From: Bacteroidota bacterium
GTDB taxonomy: Bacteria > Bacteroidota > Bacteroidia > 2-12-FULL-35-15
Assembly (NCBI GenBank): GCA_025963715.1
Contig: JAOQAG010000038.1
Location: forward strand, 1 to 64,000
Length of the DNA: 64,000 bases
Direction: 5' to 3'
Below the pieces are notes generated by a model that did no database searches, was not told the DNA's origin, and saw only the letters and a program-made list of their open reading frames with translations. Position numbers and translations under genes: made by a program. This document shows, piece by piece, positions 33,137 through 42,805 of this stretch. Every line of letters begins with the position of its first letter. Position 1 is the stretch's first letter.

Positions 33137-33541
33137 TTATTTATTATTGGTATTCAGCCATTCCTGGCGTTGGAGCTCCGTCATGGAACCTACCTGGGTA
33201 ATGGTTTGCTGTTTCAAGGAATTAAAGAGTTGGCTGATCTCCGCATCGGTATAGGTTTTATCCACTTTAAACCAGGCAATGTTAAGGTTGCCTGCATCAA
33301 TGCGAACGATCTTGTTTTGCTGAAATGCAATGCTTTCAAAATACATTTTCTCCAGTTCGGTTTGAAAGTCATTGAGGTTAACCGCATAAAAGTTGCTGTT
33401 GGCATTATTCTCTGCGATCACGGCAAATGAACTGTTAAAACGAATGTTGGTATAATACGGAATATTATCCACCTGCGCCTGTGTTTTAAGGCTCAGAAAG
33501 CTTGTCGCTGCAAGGAGTACTATGAGTGGTAGTTTTTTCAT
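33137..33541 (-). CDS. Small secreted protein upstream of the adhesin
   Basis: A 134-residue protein with a signal peptide (MKKLPLIVLLAATSFLSLKTQAQ). The mature part is mixed alpha/beta with no cysteines and no recognised domain; it has many Asn and Gln residues. It lies 43 bp upstream of the giant adhesin on the same strand and is probably co-transcribed, so it may assist it, but there is no direct evidence. The name and function are unknown. Confidence 0.6.
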   Translation of the reverse strand: MKKLPLIVLLAATSFLSLKTQAQVDNIPYYTNIRFNSSFAVIAENNANSNFYAVNLNDFQTELEKMYFESIAFQQNKIVRIDAGNLNIAWFKVDKTYTDAEISQLFNSLKQQTITQVGSMTELQRQEWLNTNNK

Positions 33542-34008
33542 GTTTATTCTTACACTATTAATGTGTTATTGTTACGTTATTAATGATGCAAAGTTCGGAT
33601 AAAAGGTTGCATTTACGTCTGATATTTACAGAAAAATGGACGTAAATTAGATAAGCGGGGAAGTGGGGCGGATAAAACGCCTTGTACGGATAACGAACAG
33701 GAACGAAATTACGAATCCGGATCTACTAAATACCAATTATTACCAATATACTAATCCGGGTGTATTGTGTTAATTTGAACCGCAAAAGAAAACAAAAGAA
33801 CCAAAAGACTGGAGGTGAAATAGCCCTGTCAGGGTTGAAATTCTAAAAGTAAAGCCTGTCACGTTGTTATGGCCACAGATTCACAGATTTTTAACGTAAA
33901 ATTTGATTACACAGATAAAAATCGCTGAGCGATTTTTTTGCCAATCATTTTTATGACCTTTTTAATCGGTGAATCTGTGGCAAAGTACTAATTACTAAAG
34001 ACTAAGTA
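33542..34008. repeat. Gene-free stretch made of dispersed repeat phrases
   Basis: No gene is visible. From left to right there is a copy of the GTACGGATAACG phrase (33684-33775; compare 2179-2295), an inverted copy of the 'ttttcttttgtggttcaaatt' phrase (about 33779-33810; compare 14800-14840), a 'gccctgtcagggtt' hairpin, and two 'aatctgtggc' phrases in opposite orientations (33872-33889 and 33962-33981). Confidence 0.7.
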
Positions 34009-34767
34009 CTAAATCTTCTGAAGATCTGCCGATTTTACCCAGCCCACATTCCCGTTCACTATTTTGATCTCGCTCCAGTCGTTTTCCTCGTCGGTAACTT
34101 CTACTTTTACACCTTCGTGCAGGATGAACAATTTTGTGCCTTTTTCGGAAGGAGAACCGGTAACGGTAACTGCTCCGGAAGTGATGATCGCGGAAGCGCT
34201 GTTGATAGTGGTCGTGTACTTGTTCTTCGCCAGAAAAAATACAAAAACGGACAGGATCAGGAGGAGGGAGCCTCCGAAAAAGCCGGTTTGTTTCAATATC
34301 CTGTTTCCGGAAACGATATAGATCGCGATCAGCAATAAACCCAGGAAAATCAGGGCAATAAAGGTAAGCGACCATTGTTTTTCAGTCATCAGGTCGGTGA
34401 TGCCGTTTTTCCAGGCGGATAAAAACAGCTGAGGTGCCGCCTCAATTTTGTCTTCTGTGCGCTGGTTGGCAAGTTTCAGGTTTTCATTGATCTCTTCGTC
34501 GTCCGGATTTAGCTTTTTGGCACGTTCATAATTTAAAATGGCGAGGCCAATGCTGTTGGATTTAAAATAAGCATTTCCCAGGTTAAAATACAAAGCGGCC
34601 GATTCCTGGTTATCAGCCAGGATGCTTTCATATAATTTGATGGCGGCATCGTATTTTCCTTTCGCGTAAGCGGCATTGGCGCTATCGAACGCCGCAGAGG
34701 TGTTCCCCGCATGTATGGCTGCAGAAACAAAAAGAAGGAAAAGGAGGATGATCCTATTTAATTTCAT
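34009..34767 (-). CDS. batE: BatE: TPR and SH3-like membrane protein
   Basis: A 252-residue envelope protein and the last gene of the Bat operon. Signal peptide, then two to three TPR units (about 27-100: 'YAKGKYDAAIKLYESIL', 'AALYFNLGNAYFK', 'NYERAKKLNP'), two membrane helices (about 133-155 and 163-182), and a C-terminal bacterial SH3-like domain ('GAVTVTGSPSEKGTKLFILHEGVKVEVTDEENDWSEI'). This order is characteristic of BatE. The start overlaps the end of batD by 14 bp. Bat proteins are linked to stress or oxygen tolerance and, in some species, colonisation. The molecular role is not settled. Confidence 0.88.
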   Translation of the reverse strand: MKLNRIILLFLLFVSAAIHAGNTSAAFDSANAAYAKGKYDAAIKLYESILADNQESAALYFNLGNAYFKSNSIGLAILNYERAKKLNPDDEEINENLKLANQRTEDKIEAAPQLFLSAWKNGITDLMTEKQWSLTFIALIFLGLLLIAIYIVSGNRILKQTGFFGGSLLLILSVFVFFLAKNKYTTTINSASAIITSGAVTVTGSPSEKGTKLFILHEGVKVEVTDEENDWSEIKIVNGNVGWVKSADLQKI

Positions 34768-36562
34768 TTTCTATTTTCGTAATAAGTTCTACGGTACTGT
34801 TGTAAATCGAGTTGAGGTCGCCGGAAACCGCGCTTGGCGCATAACGTGCATATTCGCAATTATCCAGTGTAGCGATCAGCTGTGCTGCTGTTGCATCCGA
34901 CACATTCCTGTTTTTGAGCAATGCGGAAATATTTTCTTTGTTGAGATTAACTCCTGCAATGTTCAATTTATCAGCAATGTATCCGTACAATGCCTGCGAA
35001 ATTTCCATGTAAAACGATTCTTTGTTATTGGTTTTTAAATGCTGCTCGGCAACCGACAATCGTTTTTTTGCCATCCTCGTAGCTTTGCGGCTTTTTACGG
35101 CCACAGCATCTTTGTTCTGTTCAATGTTTTTGCGGCGGATAAAAATAAAGGCAATAAACAGTATAAACGGACTGATGAGCCCGGTGTAAAAAAGTCCGGA
35201 GCCGAAAAAATAATCGTCTTTAGGCTGTAAATGCGTGTCGTTGGTTTTGATGTAACGGATGTCATTCCCCAATACTTTTACATCTGATTTGTCACCTGGT
35301 GTGTACACATTGGCGGCCGATCCCGGATCGCCTTTATCCACATGAATATTTAATTCGGGAGAGGGAATAGTGATGTATTCGTTTTTTGCGGGATTGTAAA
35401 ATGTAAAGCTGAGGTTATCAATTTTGTAATCGCCTTCGTGACGCGGAATAAATAAATAATCGTAGGTATTTACACCGCTTACCCCGGTTGCTCCAACGGA
35501 GATATTGTTTTTTGTTTTCGGATCGTACGTTTCAAAATCTTCGGGGAAACCCACTTTTGGCGCTTCAATCAGCTTGATGTTTCCTTTACCGGCAAGTGTA
35601 ATGGTTAAGTTAACGGCATCGTTTGCTTTTACGTGATCTTTCGATAATTCTACTTTATAGGTATAATCGCCTACAGCGCCCGAAAAGTCCGCAGGTTTGT
35701 TGGCTTCCGGCAACGGCTGCACATCAATAGTTAGCGGCTGACTTTTTACGGAATAAGAAGCATCTTCGTAACCGCCGCCAAAAAATTGTTCGAACACATC
35801 GCGCGGACGTTTGTTGGATTGTTTGCGCACCACCACATCTACCATCATCGGCTCGATCAGCATTTTGCCGCTGCGCTGTGCAAATAAATAACTGCGTTTC
35901 AGCTCTGCCACCTGGTAATTAATGCCATCTACATTTTCATTGGATACCTGGATCTGCTGATTGATCGGCATGTCCTGCGACCAGAAACCATTATAATCGG
36001 GGAATTTTACATCCTGGAAACCGCGCAGCTGGTAGCGGCTGTATACCTTATGCGTGATGGTGATCTGCTCGCCCTGTACCACTTTAGTTTTGTTCACAGT
36101 GGTTTTTACAAACAGGTTGTCCGAAATGTTTTCGTTGGTGGGAGTGGATGGATTTTGCGGTTGATTACTGCCTTGCTGCCCGCTGCCTGCTGCGCCTTTT
36201 ACCACTTCCATGGCAATGGGATTGGATTGGAGAGTGCTGCCGCCGCTTACCGTCACACTTGCCGGGCCAATGGTGATCTTTCCTTCTTTTTTTGCAGCAA
36301 GTATGTATGATAAAGAAATGGTTACGCTTGCCACACCGTTTACATTGGATGAAAAGGAACTTTGGTTGGGGCCGGAGTACACATCAAAATCCGCCAGGTT
36401 GGGCGCCCTGAAATTTCCTCCGCCACTATTAAGTGTAAACGTGAGCTGGAATGTTTCGCCCACGGCTACGCGCGTTTTGCTTACCTGTGCGGTAAGCTTT
36501 TGCGCTAACGAAACATTGGTTAGTGTAACTATAAAAAATAATATGGAAATTATTCTTTTCAT
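34754..36562 (-). CDS. batD: BatD: large periplasmic membrane-anchored protein
   Basis: A 602-residue BatD-family protein. I start it at the ATG at 36562 (MKRIISILFFIVTLTNVSLAQ); an earlier TTG four codons upstream is less likely. The signal peptide is followed by about 420 residues of Ig-like beta domains ('V..GE.FQLTFTL', 'V.QGEQITITHKVYSRY', 'DAVNLTITLAGKGN'), then a membrane helix (near 450) and a cytoplasmic helical tail. The pattern matches BatD. Two genes of the operon, this one and that at 39412, seem to share this extracellular design. Confidence 0.88.
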   Translation of the reverse strand: MKRIISILFFIVTLTNVSLAQKLTAQVSKTRVAVGETFQLTFTLNSGGGNFRAPNLADFDVYSGPNQSSFSSNVNGVASVTISLSYILAAKKEGKITIGPASVTVSGGSTLQSNPIAMEVVKGAAGSGQQGSNQPQNPSTPTNENISDNLFVKTTVNKTKVVQGEQITITHKVYSRYQLRGFQDVKFPDYNGFWSQDMPINQQIQVSNENVDGINYQVAELKRSYLFAQRSGKMLIEPMMVDVVVRKQSNKRPRDVFEQFFGGGYEDASYSVKSQPLTIDVQPLPEANKPADFSGAVGDYTYKVELSKDHVKANDAVNLTITLAGKGNIKLIEAPKVGFPEDFETYDPKTKNNISVGATGVSGVNTYDYLFIPRHEGDYKIDNLSFTFYNPAKNEYITIPSPELNIHVDKGDPGSAANVYTPGDKSDVKVLGNDIRYIKTNDTHLQPKDDYFFGSGLFYTGLISPFILFIAFIFIRRKNIEQNKDAVAVKSRKATRMAKKRLSVAEQHLKTNNKESFYMEISQALYGYIADKLNIAGVNLNKENISALLKNRNVSDATAAQLIATLDNCEYARYAPSAVSGDLNSIYNSTVELITKIENEIK

Positions 36563-36591
36563 TTTAATGCTCAAATTCTGTTTTAAAATTT

Positions 36592-37350
36592 CTACCAGTC
36601 TTTTTCGATCGGAACTTTAACGCCAGCCGGTTTTCCTTTTTTCAATTTATCCTGCAGGTTTTTTTCATCATTCTGCAAGGCATCTAACAAGCGTTGCGCA
36701 TCCTGTTTGGAGATCTGGTTTTTATCCTGTTCCTGTTTCTGCTGATCCTTTTTCTGATTGTCTTTTTTATCCTGATCTTTTTTGTCTTTATCTTTTTTAT
36801 CCTGGTCCTTTTTATCTTTCTTGTCTTTTTTATCGTCTTTTTTATCGTCCTTTTTATCCTGTTGTTTTTGCTGTTGCTGCTGTTGTTGTTTCAGATATTG
36901 CTGTGCGCAAGCCAGGTTGTAGCGTGTATCGGCATCATTCGGGTTGTTCTTTAGCGCATTTTTATACGCCTCCACACTTTCCTGGTATTGTTTTGCTTTC
37001 ATCAGGGAATTCCCTAAATTATGGTAGGCTTTTGCCAGCGTGTCTTTGGAAGAAGCGATGTGCGTAATGTTTTGAAATTGCTCTGCCGCTTCCTTGTATT
37101 TTCCCTGTTTATAATACGCATCGCCTAAGTTAAAATTGGCTTTGTACGAATTTTTATTTTTTGCCAGCGCCTGTTTATAGCTTTTTTCAGCATCGCCGTA
37201 TTTTTTATTCTTATAACTTGTATTTCCTTCCTTGATGTATTTTTTATCCTGTTGTGCTTTCGCGATCAGCGGTAAAAGGAATACAAGCGCCGACAGAAAT
37301 AATTTTCCGGCCAAGCCTTTGTAAAATAATATGCATCCTTTATTGATCAT
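36592..37350 (-). CDS. batC: BatC: TPR protein with extremely charged tail
   Basis: A 252-residue exported TPR protein. After a signal anchor come three TPR units (about 38-160) and then a 70-residue tail made almost wholly of Gln, Lys and Asp ('QQQQQQQKQQ', then repeated KKDDKKD-like steps). The DNA of the tail is a degenerate 'ctttttatc' repeat, likely to vary in length by slippage. It ends with a short helical segment ('QRLLDALQNDEKNLQDKL'). It overlaps batB by four bases (ATGA), so translation is coupled. The general layout (TPR plus charged tail between batB and batD) fits BatC. Confidence 0.85.
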   Translation of the reverse strand: MINKGCILFYKGLAGKLFLSALVFLLPLIAKAQQDKKYIKEGNTSYKNKKYGDAEKSYKQALAKNKNSYKANFNLGDAYYKQGKYKEAAEQFQNITHIASSKDTLAKAYHNLGNSLMKAKQYQESVEAYKNALKNNPNDADTRYNLACAQQYLKQQQQQQQKQQDKKDDKKDDKKDKKDKKDQDKKDKDKKDQDKKDNQKKDQQKQEQDKNQISKQDAQRLLDALQNDEKNLQDKLKKGKPAGVKVPIEKDW

Positions 37351-38381
37351 TTTTTTTCTCCGAATAAATTTAAGCGTTCATACAATTTGCTTCTGCGCTC
37401 GGTGATAAAGATCTCGATCACCAGCAATAACAATGCTGCTGCAATAAACCATTGAAAACGGTCTTCGTAATCGCTGAACATTTTACTGTCAAATTGTTTT
37501 TTCTCCAGCTTGTCCAGTGCACCCAATACATTATTCAGGCCAGCATCCGAATTAGTCGCACGCACATAAATTCCGTTTCCGGCTGCCGCGATCTGCTGCA
37601 AATTTTGTTCATCCAGCTTTGTAACAATCGTATTTCCCTGCTTGTCTTTTTTAAATCCTTCCTGCACATCGCCCCTGTATTCCGGGATCGGGGCACCATT
37701 CTCGGATCCCATTCCAATGGTATGAATGCTGATATTTTTCTCCGCGGCATCTTCCGCTGCCCTTACTGCATTTTCTTCGTGGTTCTCGCCATCGGTAATG
37801 ATCACGATCGCTTTGTTCTTGCCTTCATCTTTCCCAAACGATTCCACTGCCAGGTCGATGGCTTTGGCAATGTCAGTTCCCTGCGTTGGGATCATATCGG
37901 TATTGATGCTTTCCAAAAATAATTTAGCAGCAGCGTAATCCGTCGTGATCGGTAACTGCACGTACGCTTCGCCGCCAAATACAATGATCCCAAGCCGGTC
38001 GCCTTCCAGCTTATCGATCAGCTTTGCAATGGCTTGTTTGGATTTTTCCAAACGGCTGGGCTGCAGATCCTGCGCTTTCATACTGTTGGAAACGTCGAGG
38101 CAGATCATAATATCAGCTCCTTTGCGTTTTACTTCTTCCAGCTTGGTACCGATCTGCGGGTTCACAATTCCAATGATCACCAGTGCAAATGCACATGTAT
38201 ACAACACAAATTTAGTAATGCGTTTTGCGTTCGACACATCGGGGAACAGGCGCTGGATCACTGCTATATCGCCATACGCTTTAAGCGCCCGTTTTCTCCA
38301 GGCGTTTACCAGCAAATAAATGATGATAAGCGCCGGAACCAGCAGCAATGCGTATAAATAATATCTGTTCTCTAATTGCAT
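37347..38381 (-). CDS. batB: BatB: von Willebrand A-domain membrane protein
   Basis: A 344-residue inner-membrane protein with helices at residues 6-26 and 57-77, a VWA domain in the middle and a helix near the C-terminus (about 313-332). The metal-ion site is intact: DVSNSMKAQD (DxSxS), a conserved Thr in 'IPTQGTDI' and the Asp in 'IVIITDGENHEE'. The family pairs with BatA as a VWA heterodimer, presumably acted on by the MoxR ATPase encoded first in the operon. Confidence 0.9.
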   Translation of the reverse strand: MQLENRYYLYALLLVPALIIIYLLVNAWRKRALKAYGDIAVIQRLFPDVSNAKRITKFVLYTCAFALVIIGIVNPQIGTKLEEVKRKGADIMICLDVSNSMKAQDLQPSRLEKSKQAIAKLIDKLEGDRLGIIVFGGEAYVQLPITTDYAAAKLFLESINTDMIPTQGTDIAKAIDLAVESFGKDEGKNKAIVIITDGENHEENAVRAAEDAAEKNISIHTIGMGSENGAPIPEYRGDVQEGFKKDKQGNTIVTKLDEQNLQQIAAAGNGIYVRATNSDAGLNNVLGALDKLEKKQFDSKMFSDYEDRFQWFIAAALLLLVIEIFITERRSKLYERLNLFGEKK

Positions 38382-38397
38382 ATTCCTTTTTCCGTAC

Positions 38398-39408
38398 TTA
38401 CGGAATGCTTTTAAATAGGGTATTCCTTAATAAAAATTCGAGCAGTAATAAAATCGCTGCAGCGATGGCAAAGGGTAAAAAATGTTCAGCTTTATTTGTA
38501 AAATTCTTTTCTTCAAAAATGGTTTTTTCCTGCCTGTCAATTTCCTTGTAGATTTCTCTCAGCTTTTCGTTATCGGTTGCCCGGAAGTATTTTCCGCCGG
38601 TAAGGTTGGCGATTTCGGTCAGTGATTTTTCATCAATGGTCACATCCATATAACCGTATTCATATTGCCCGTTCGGATACATGGAAATAGGGAAGAGGGC
38701 TTTCCCGATTGTTCCTACACCCACTGTGTACACACGCACGCCAAATGTTTTTGCTATTTCCGCAGCGGTAAGCGGTGCAATCGATCCCTGGTTGTTTACA
38801 CCATCCGTGAGGAGGATCACCACTTTGCTTTTTGCTTTGCTGTCTTTCACGCGTGCTACGGCTGTTGCTAAACCGTTCCCGATCGCTGTTCCATCGGCCA
38901 CCATCCCGGTGTGAATGCCTTCAAATAAATTTTTTATCACGGCGTGGTCGCTGGTAAGCGGACATTGTGTAAAACTTTCGCCGCTAAAAATAACCAATGC
39001 AATGCGGTCGTTCGGGCGGCTGTCAATAAACTCCTGCGCTACTTTTTTTGCAGCTTCCAGGCGGTCCGGTTTAAAATCCTTTGCCAGCATACTGCTGGAA
39101 ATATCCAGCGCCATTACAATATCGATCCCTTCGGTTTTTACATCTTTCCAGCTGGAGCGGGATTGCGGACGGGCCAATACAACGATCAGCAAAGCGATTG
39201 CCATTAATCGTAACACGATCAAACTGTGACGCATGTATTGTTTGAACGATGTTCCAATGCCTTCAAAACCGCTGATGGAAGAAACTTTCAATTCGGCGGT
39301 ATACGTTTTATTTTTGAGCACGTACCACACAATGATCGGTGGGATCACCAGCAGGAGCCACCATAGTTCTTTGTTCGCAAATGTGATATCGTTAAAAAAA
39401 TCAAACAT
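38398..39408 (-). CDS. batA: BatA: von Willebrand A-domain membrane protein
   Basis: A 336-residue paralogue of BatB with the same layout: an N-terminal 'ELWWLLLVIPPIIVWYVL' helix, a second helix near 60-80, the VWA domain with DISSSMLAKDF (DxSxS), TGMVADGTAIG and 'VVILLTDGVNNQG', and a C-terminal helix. The stop is 16 bp before batB. It is the first VWA gene of the operon, as is usual for batA. Confidence 0.9.
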   Translation of the reverse strand: MFDFFNDITFANKELWWLLLVIPPIIVWYVLKNKTYTAELKVSSISGFEGIGTSFKQYMRHSLIVLRLMAIALLIVVLARPQSRSSWKDVKTEGIDIVMALDISSSMLAKDFKPDRLEAAKKVAQEFIDSRPNDRIALVIFSGESFTQCPLTSDHAVIKNLFEGIHTGMVADGTAIGNGLATAVARVKDSKAKSKVVILLTDGVNNQGSIAPLTAAEIAKTFGVRVYTVGVGTIGKALFPISMYPNGQYEYGYMDVTIDEKSLTEIANLTGGKYFRATDNEKLREIYKEIDRQEKTIFEEKNFTNKAEHFLPFAIAAAILLLLEFLLRNTLFKSIP

Positions 39409-39411
39409 AAT

Positions 39412-40404
39412 TTATGCTTTTTTACCTTTACTGTCGGTATCGTCTTTTTTTGTGCCGTTTACAAAATCGTAAACGTTGTTTAAGCTGCCTTCGTTTTCAT
39501 TGGCCATCGGCTGCTCTTTTGCAAATTTCACGAGATCGGCCAACCCCAATACTTGTTTCAGTTTTGTTTTGCTTTCATCGTCTATCGCCACATTGCGGAA
39601 GCCGTATAAAATTTCATCCGTTGTTTGTTCCAGCGCCTGGATCTTAAAGCGGTTCTCAATGTATTCACGTAAAATATCGGTTAACGAACTGTAATATAAT
39701 TTCAGTTTTCCTTCCTGCCACAGCTTTTCGCCTTTGAGCTGTTCCAGCTTACCCAATGCAATAATGTGTGGCGGCACTTTCGGCGCTTCTATAATTACTA
39801 CCGGCGGTTTTACTTTTCTGTATTTGCGTACGTACACAATTACGATAATGATCATGAGGATCGCTGCCAATGCAATGTATACTACATACATGTTGTCTTT
39901 CAGCCAATCGATAAAGGTGTATGTTTGTTCATACACACCTTTGATCTCTTTGATTGCCTGCGTGGTATCCACTGCAACGGTGCTTACCTGCAGCAATAAA
40001 GGATCAGTGAAAACTCCGTTTGTATCATTGTTCACGGTAAATTTAAAAGGTGCTAATGCCCAGTAACCCGAGTCGAATGAAGTGATGTAAAGCGTTTTGG
40101 TAAGCGTAAATTGCAAAGGATCATTTTTATTGATGATGGTGTCGATCTTTGATTGGCTTACTACTTCCACTTCTTTGCGCAGCGTATCGGTTATTTCCGG
40201 AAAACGCACGCTGAGGTGTTTGCCATTGTCGGCTCGGAACTGCACTTTTAACTCCAGCCTGCGTTGTTCGCCGATCAGGATCGAATTGCTGTCGAGCTTT
40301 GCCGTTGCAATAATTCCCTGCGCATAGGAAAGCCCTGTTGAGTGCAGTAACAGCAGTACAACAACCGATTTTAAAATGTGTTTATATGTTGTTTTAAATT
40401 TCAT
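39412..40404 (-). CDS. Bat-operon membrane protein (BatD-like/DUF4381-like)
   Basis: A 330-residue single-pass protein. Signal peptide (about 1-28), a periplasmic beta domain of BatD-like pattern ('ILIGEQRRLELKVQF', 'LTKTLYITSFDSGYWALAPFKF'), a membrane helix near 176-198, then a cytoplasmic helical part with 'LYYSSLTDILREYIENRFKIQALEQTTDEIL', similar to DUF4381. It lies three bases before batA and 38 bp after the DUF58 gene, as in other Bacteroidota Bat operons. Its precise role is unknown. Confidence 0.75.
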   Translation of the reverse strand: MKFKTTYKHILKSVVVLLLLHSTGLSYAQGIIATAKLDSNSILIGEQRRLELKVQFRADNGKHLSVRFPEITDTLRKEVEVVSQSKIDTIINKNDPLQFTLTKTLYITSFDSGYWALAPFKFTVNNDTNGVFTDPLLLQVSTVAVDTTQAIKEIKGVYEQTYTFIDWLKDNMYVVYIALAAILMIIIVIVYVRKYRKVKPPVVIIEAPKVPPHIIALGKLEQLKGEKLWQEGKLKLYYSSLTDILREYIENRFKIQALEQTTDEILYGFRNVAIDDESKTKLKQVLGLADLVKFAKEQPMANENEGSLNNVYDFVNGTKKDDTDSKGKKA

Positions 40405-40442
40405 ATTTCGTATAAGATTCCGGAGCTAAAGCTGTGCGGAAA

Positions 40443-41306
40443 TTATCTTCTTTTAAACAAATTGGTAAGCGGTGCCACATACGATTCGGAAGTACTGATA
40501 TCCGTTGCATCCACGCCACTTTTGTTAAATAAATCTTTCAGCTCCTGTTGTCTCTTTTTTGCGTTTGCGGCAAAATGCACCCGCACTTTTTTGTCGGATG
40601 AATTGATCCATCTCAATGTTCCGCTTTCGGCATCCACTACTTTGATAAGCCCAACATCCGGCAATTCATTTTCGCGTTTGTCGTAAATCCGCAGCGCTAC
40701 TAAATCGTGTTTTTTATTAGCAATTTTTAATGCATCGGCAAAATCATTCGCCATAAAATCGGAGATCACAAAAGCAATGCTTCGTTTTTTGATCACGCTG
40801 GTCAAATAACGCAATGCCTGTTTTATATCGGTTTTTTTATGCTCGGGTTTAAATTCGATCAAATCTCGGATGATGCGTAACACGTGGCTTTTTCCTTTTT
40901 TAGGCGGAATAAATTTTTCAATTTTATCTGTGAAAAAGATCACGCCGATCTTGTCATTATTCTGGATCGAAGAAAAGGCAAGCACTGCGCATAATTCGGT
41001 GATCAGATCCTGCTTCAATTGTTTTTGTGTTCCAAACTCGCCGGAAGCGCTCACATCCACAAGCAGCATCACCGTCATTTCGCGCTCTTCTTCAAAAACT
41101 TTTACAAAAGGAGTATTAAAACGGGCAGTCACATTCCAGTCGATGGAGCGGATATCGTCGCCCGGCTGGTATTCGCGGACTTCGCTAAACGTCATACCGC
41201 GTCCTTTAAAAGCACTGTGGTACTCGCCTGCAAAAAGCTGGTTGGAGAGGCCGCGTGTTTTAATCTCGATCTTTCTGACTTTTTTTAATAACTCCGATGT
41301 TTCCAT
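40443..41306 (-). CDS. DUF58 domain protein of the Bat operon
   Basis: A 287-residue cytoplasmic protein of the DUF58 family, a VWA-related fold without membrane anchor. The hallmark 'EYQPGDDIRSIDWNVTAR' is at residues 46-63 and the DxSxS-like 'LLVDVSASG' follows at about 82-90, so the metal site may be partly kept. MoxR ATPases and DUF58 proteins are encoded together in most phyla. It precedes the BatD-like gene by 38 bp. Confidence 0.9.
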   Translation of the reverse strand: METSELLKKVRKIEIKTRGLSNQLFAGEYHSAFKGRGMTFSEVREYQPGDDIRSIDWNVTARFNTPFVKVFEEEREMTVMLLVDVSASGEFGTQKQLKQDLITELCAVLAFSSIQNNDKIGVIFFTDKIEKFIPPKKGKSHVLRIIRDLIEFKPEHKKTDIKQALRYLTSVIKKRSIAFVISDFMANDFADALKIANKKHDLVALRIYDKRENELPDVGLIKVVDAESGTLRWINSSDKKVRVHFAANAKKRQQELKDLFNKSGVDATDISTSESYVAPLTNLFKRR

Positions 41307-41459
41307 GACTCCTCTCTAATCTCCCCACAGGGGAGAAGTTTTGATTCGTATAACTTTTTATAATTTGTATTTTATTCTTAATTTCTATCTTTCAAACACA
41401 GCTTCGTTTCTCAACTAGCGCCCATTTTCAAATTTTCAAATCAGCAAATTTTCAAATTG

Positions 41460-42446
41460 TTACGGGACTTCCACCACATTTAAAATCTCATTCACGATCA
41501 TTTCCGATGTAATGTTTTCCGCTTCCGCTTCGTAGGTCAATCCAATACGGTGACGTAATACATCAATGCAGATCGCGCGTACATCTTCCGGGATCACATA
41601 CCCCCTGCGTTTGATGAATGCGTATGCTTTTGCTGCCATTGCCAGGTTGATACTCGCACGTGGCGATGCGCCAAAGCTGATCAATCCATCGAATTTATTC
41701 AGTTTGTATTCCGCCGGATAACGGGTGGCGAATACGATGTCCACAATGTATTTTTCAATTTTTTCATCCATGTACACTTCTTTTACAATTTTGCGTGCAT
41801 TGATGATGTCTTCTGTTTTTAAGACCGGGTTAACGGTTGGGTATTCACTCGCTAAATTCTGGCGGATGATCTTGCGTTCGTCTTCTTTTGTCGGGTAACC
41901 GATCACCAGCTTTAACATAAAACGATCCACCTGCGCTTCCGGCAATGGATATGTACCTTCCTGTTCAACAGGGTTTTGCGTGGCCAGCACCAAAAACGGA
42001 TTTGGTAATTTAAACGTTTCTTCGCCAATGGTCACTTGTTTTTCCTGCATGGCTTCCAGCAGGGCGCTTTGTACTTTTGCCGGTGCACGGTTGATCTCAT
42101 CGGCAAGGATGAAGTTGGAAAATATAGGCCCGCGTTTTACGGTAAATTCTTCTCTTTTCTGGCTGTAGATCATGGTTCCGATCAAATCGGCAGGCAACAG
42201 ATCGGGTGTAAACTGGATCCTGCTGAAATCAGCATGAATGGTATTTGCCAACGATTTGATTGCCAGTGTTTTTGCTAATCCGGGAACGCCTTCCAGGAGG
42301 ATGTGCCCGTTCGACAGTAAGCCGATCAGCAGGCGTTCCACCATGTATTTCTGACCTACGATCACTTTGTCCATTTCCATGGTCAGTAAATCCACAAAGG
42401 CACTTTCGCGCTGAATCCGCGCGTTTAATTCTTGAATATCAGTCAT
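41460..42446 (-). CDS. MoxR-family AAA+ ATPase
   Basis: A 328-residue AAA+ ATPase and the first gene of the Bat operon. Walker A is GVPGLAKT (residues 54-61), Walker B ILADEINRA, sensor 1 'VLATQNPVEQEG', and the arginine finger/sensor 2 region 'GASPRASINL' is complete. MoxR ATPases act as chaperones that load metal or remodel VWA proteins. Here BatA and BatB are the probable clients. A hairpin-containing gap of 153 bp (CTCCCC/GGGGAG at 41321) separates it from the DUF58 gene. Confidence 0.93.
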   Translation of the reverse strand: MTDIQELNARIQRESAFVDLLTMEMDKVIVGQKYMVERLLIGLLSNGHILLEGVPGLAKTLAIKSLANTIHADFSRIQFTPDLLPADLIGTMIYSQKREEFTVKRGPIFSNFILADEINRAPAKVQSALLEAMQEKQVTIGEETFKLPNPFLVLATQNPVEQEGTYPLPEAQVDRFMLKLVIGYPTKEDERKIIRQNLASEYPTVNPVLKTEDIINARKIVKEVYMDEKIEKYIVDIVFATRYPAEYKLNKFDGLISFGASPRASINLAMAAKAYAFIKRRGYVIPEDVRAICIDVLRHRIGLTYEAEAENITSEMIVNEILNVVEVP

Positions 42447-42494
42447 GTTTTATAGTTTTAGAAACGAAATTCTGTTTAGCATTTTTCGATGAGG

Positions 42495-42502
42495 CAAAAA
42501 TA
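42495..42502 (-). promoter_or_regulatory. -7 promoter element for the Bat operon
   Basis: The minus strand reads TATTTTTG, an exact TAnnTTTG match 49 bases before the moxR start codon. There is no clear -33 box. Confidence 0.45.
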
Positions 42503-42776
42503 ATGCAAACTACTGTTAACGGGTGTTTCAGGTTGTTAAAAGTTGTTAAACATTGCACGCGTTTTGAACTCATAAAAGATGTTGATTTTGGTGCTGCAAA
42601 CATAGTTTTTTAGTCTGAATACAGCACACTTTCAAACAAAAAAACAAGCCAGCCGGGAAAAAGGATTTTTTTTCGGGTTTTATACCTCTCTTTTGGCGGA
42701 GTTGAATTTTACACGCAGCAAACGTACAGATTCGTAGTTTGGTTCCTGTTCGCTATCCGAAACAGATTTTAATTTT

Positions 42777-42784
42777 TATCTTTG
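42777..42784 (+). promoter_or_regulatory. -7 promoter element for truA
   Basis: TATCTTTG, an exact consensus match 22 bases before the truA ATG. No TTTG lies at the ideal distance. Confidence 0.6.
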
Positions 42785-42805
42785 CGCTTCCATCTAAAAA
42801 AATAA

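Larger units (their letters stand above)
42447..42805. other. Divergent control region between the Bat operon and truA
   Basis: No gene is visible. It holds the likely promoters of both operons and, at 42722-42761, an inverted fragment of the GTACGGATAGCGAACAGG phrase seen at 2179 and 33684. The rest is AT-rich with a short 'gttgttaaaa' duplication near 42530. Confidence 0.6.

Noticed and set aside
37347-39408. batA and batB as a recent duplication
   Set aside because: They are paralogues, but the sequences differ strongly throughout and both are standard members of Bat operons, so this is an ancient pair.
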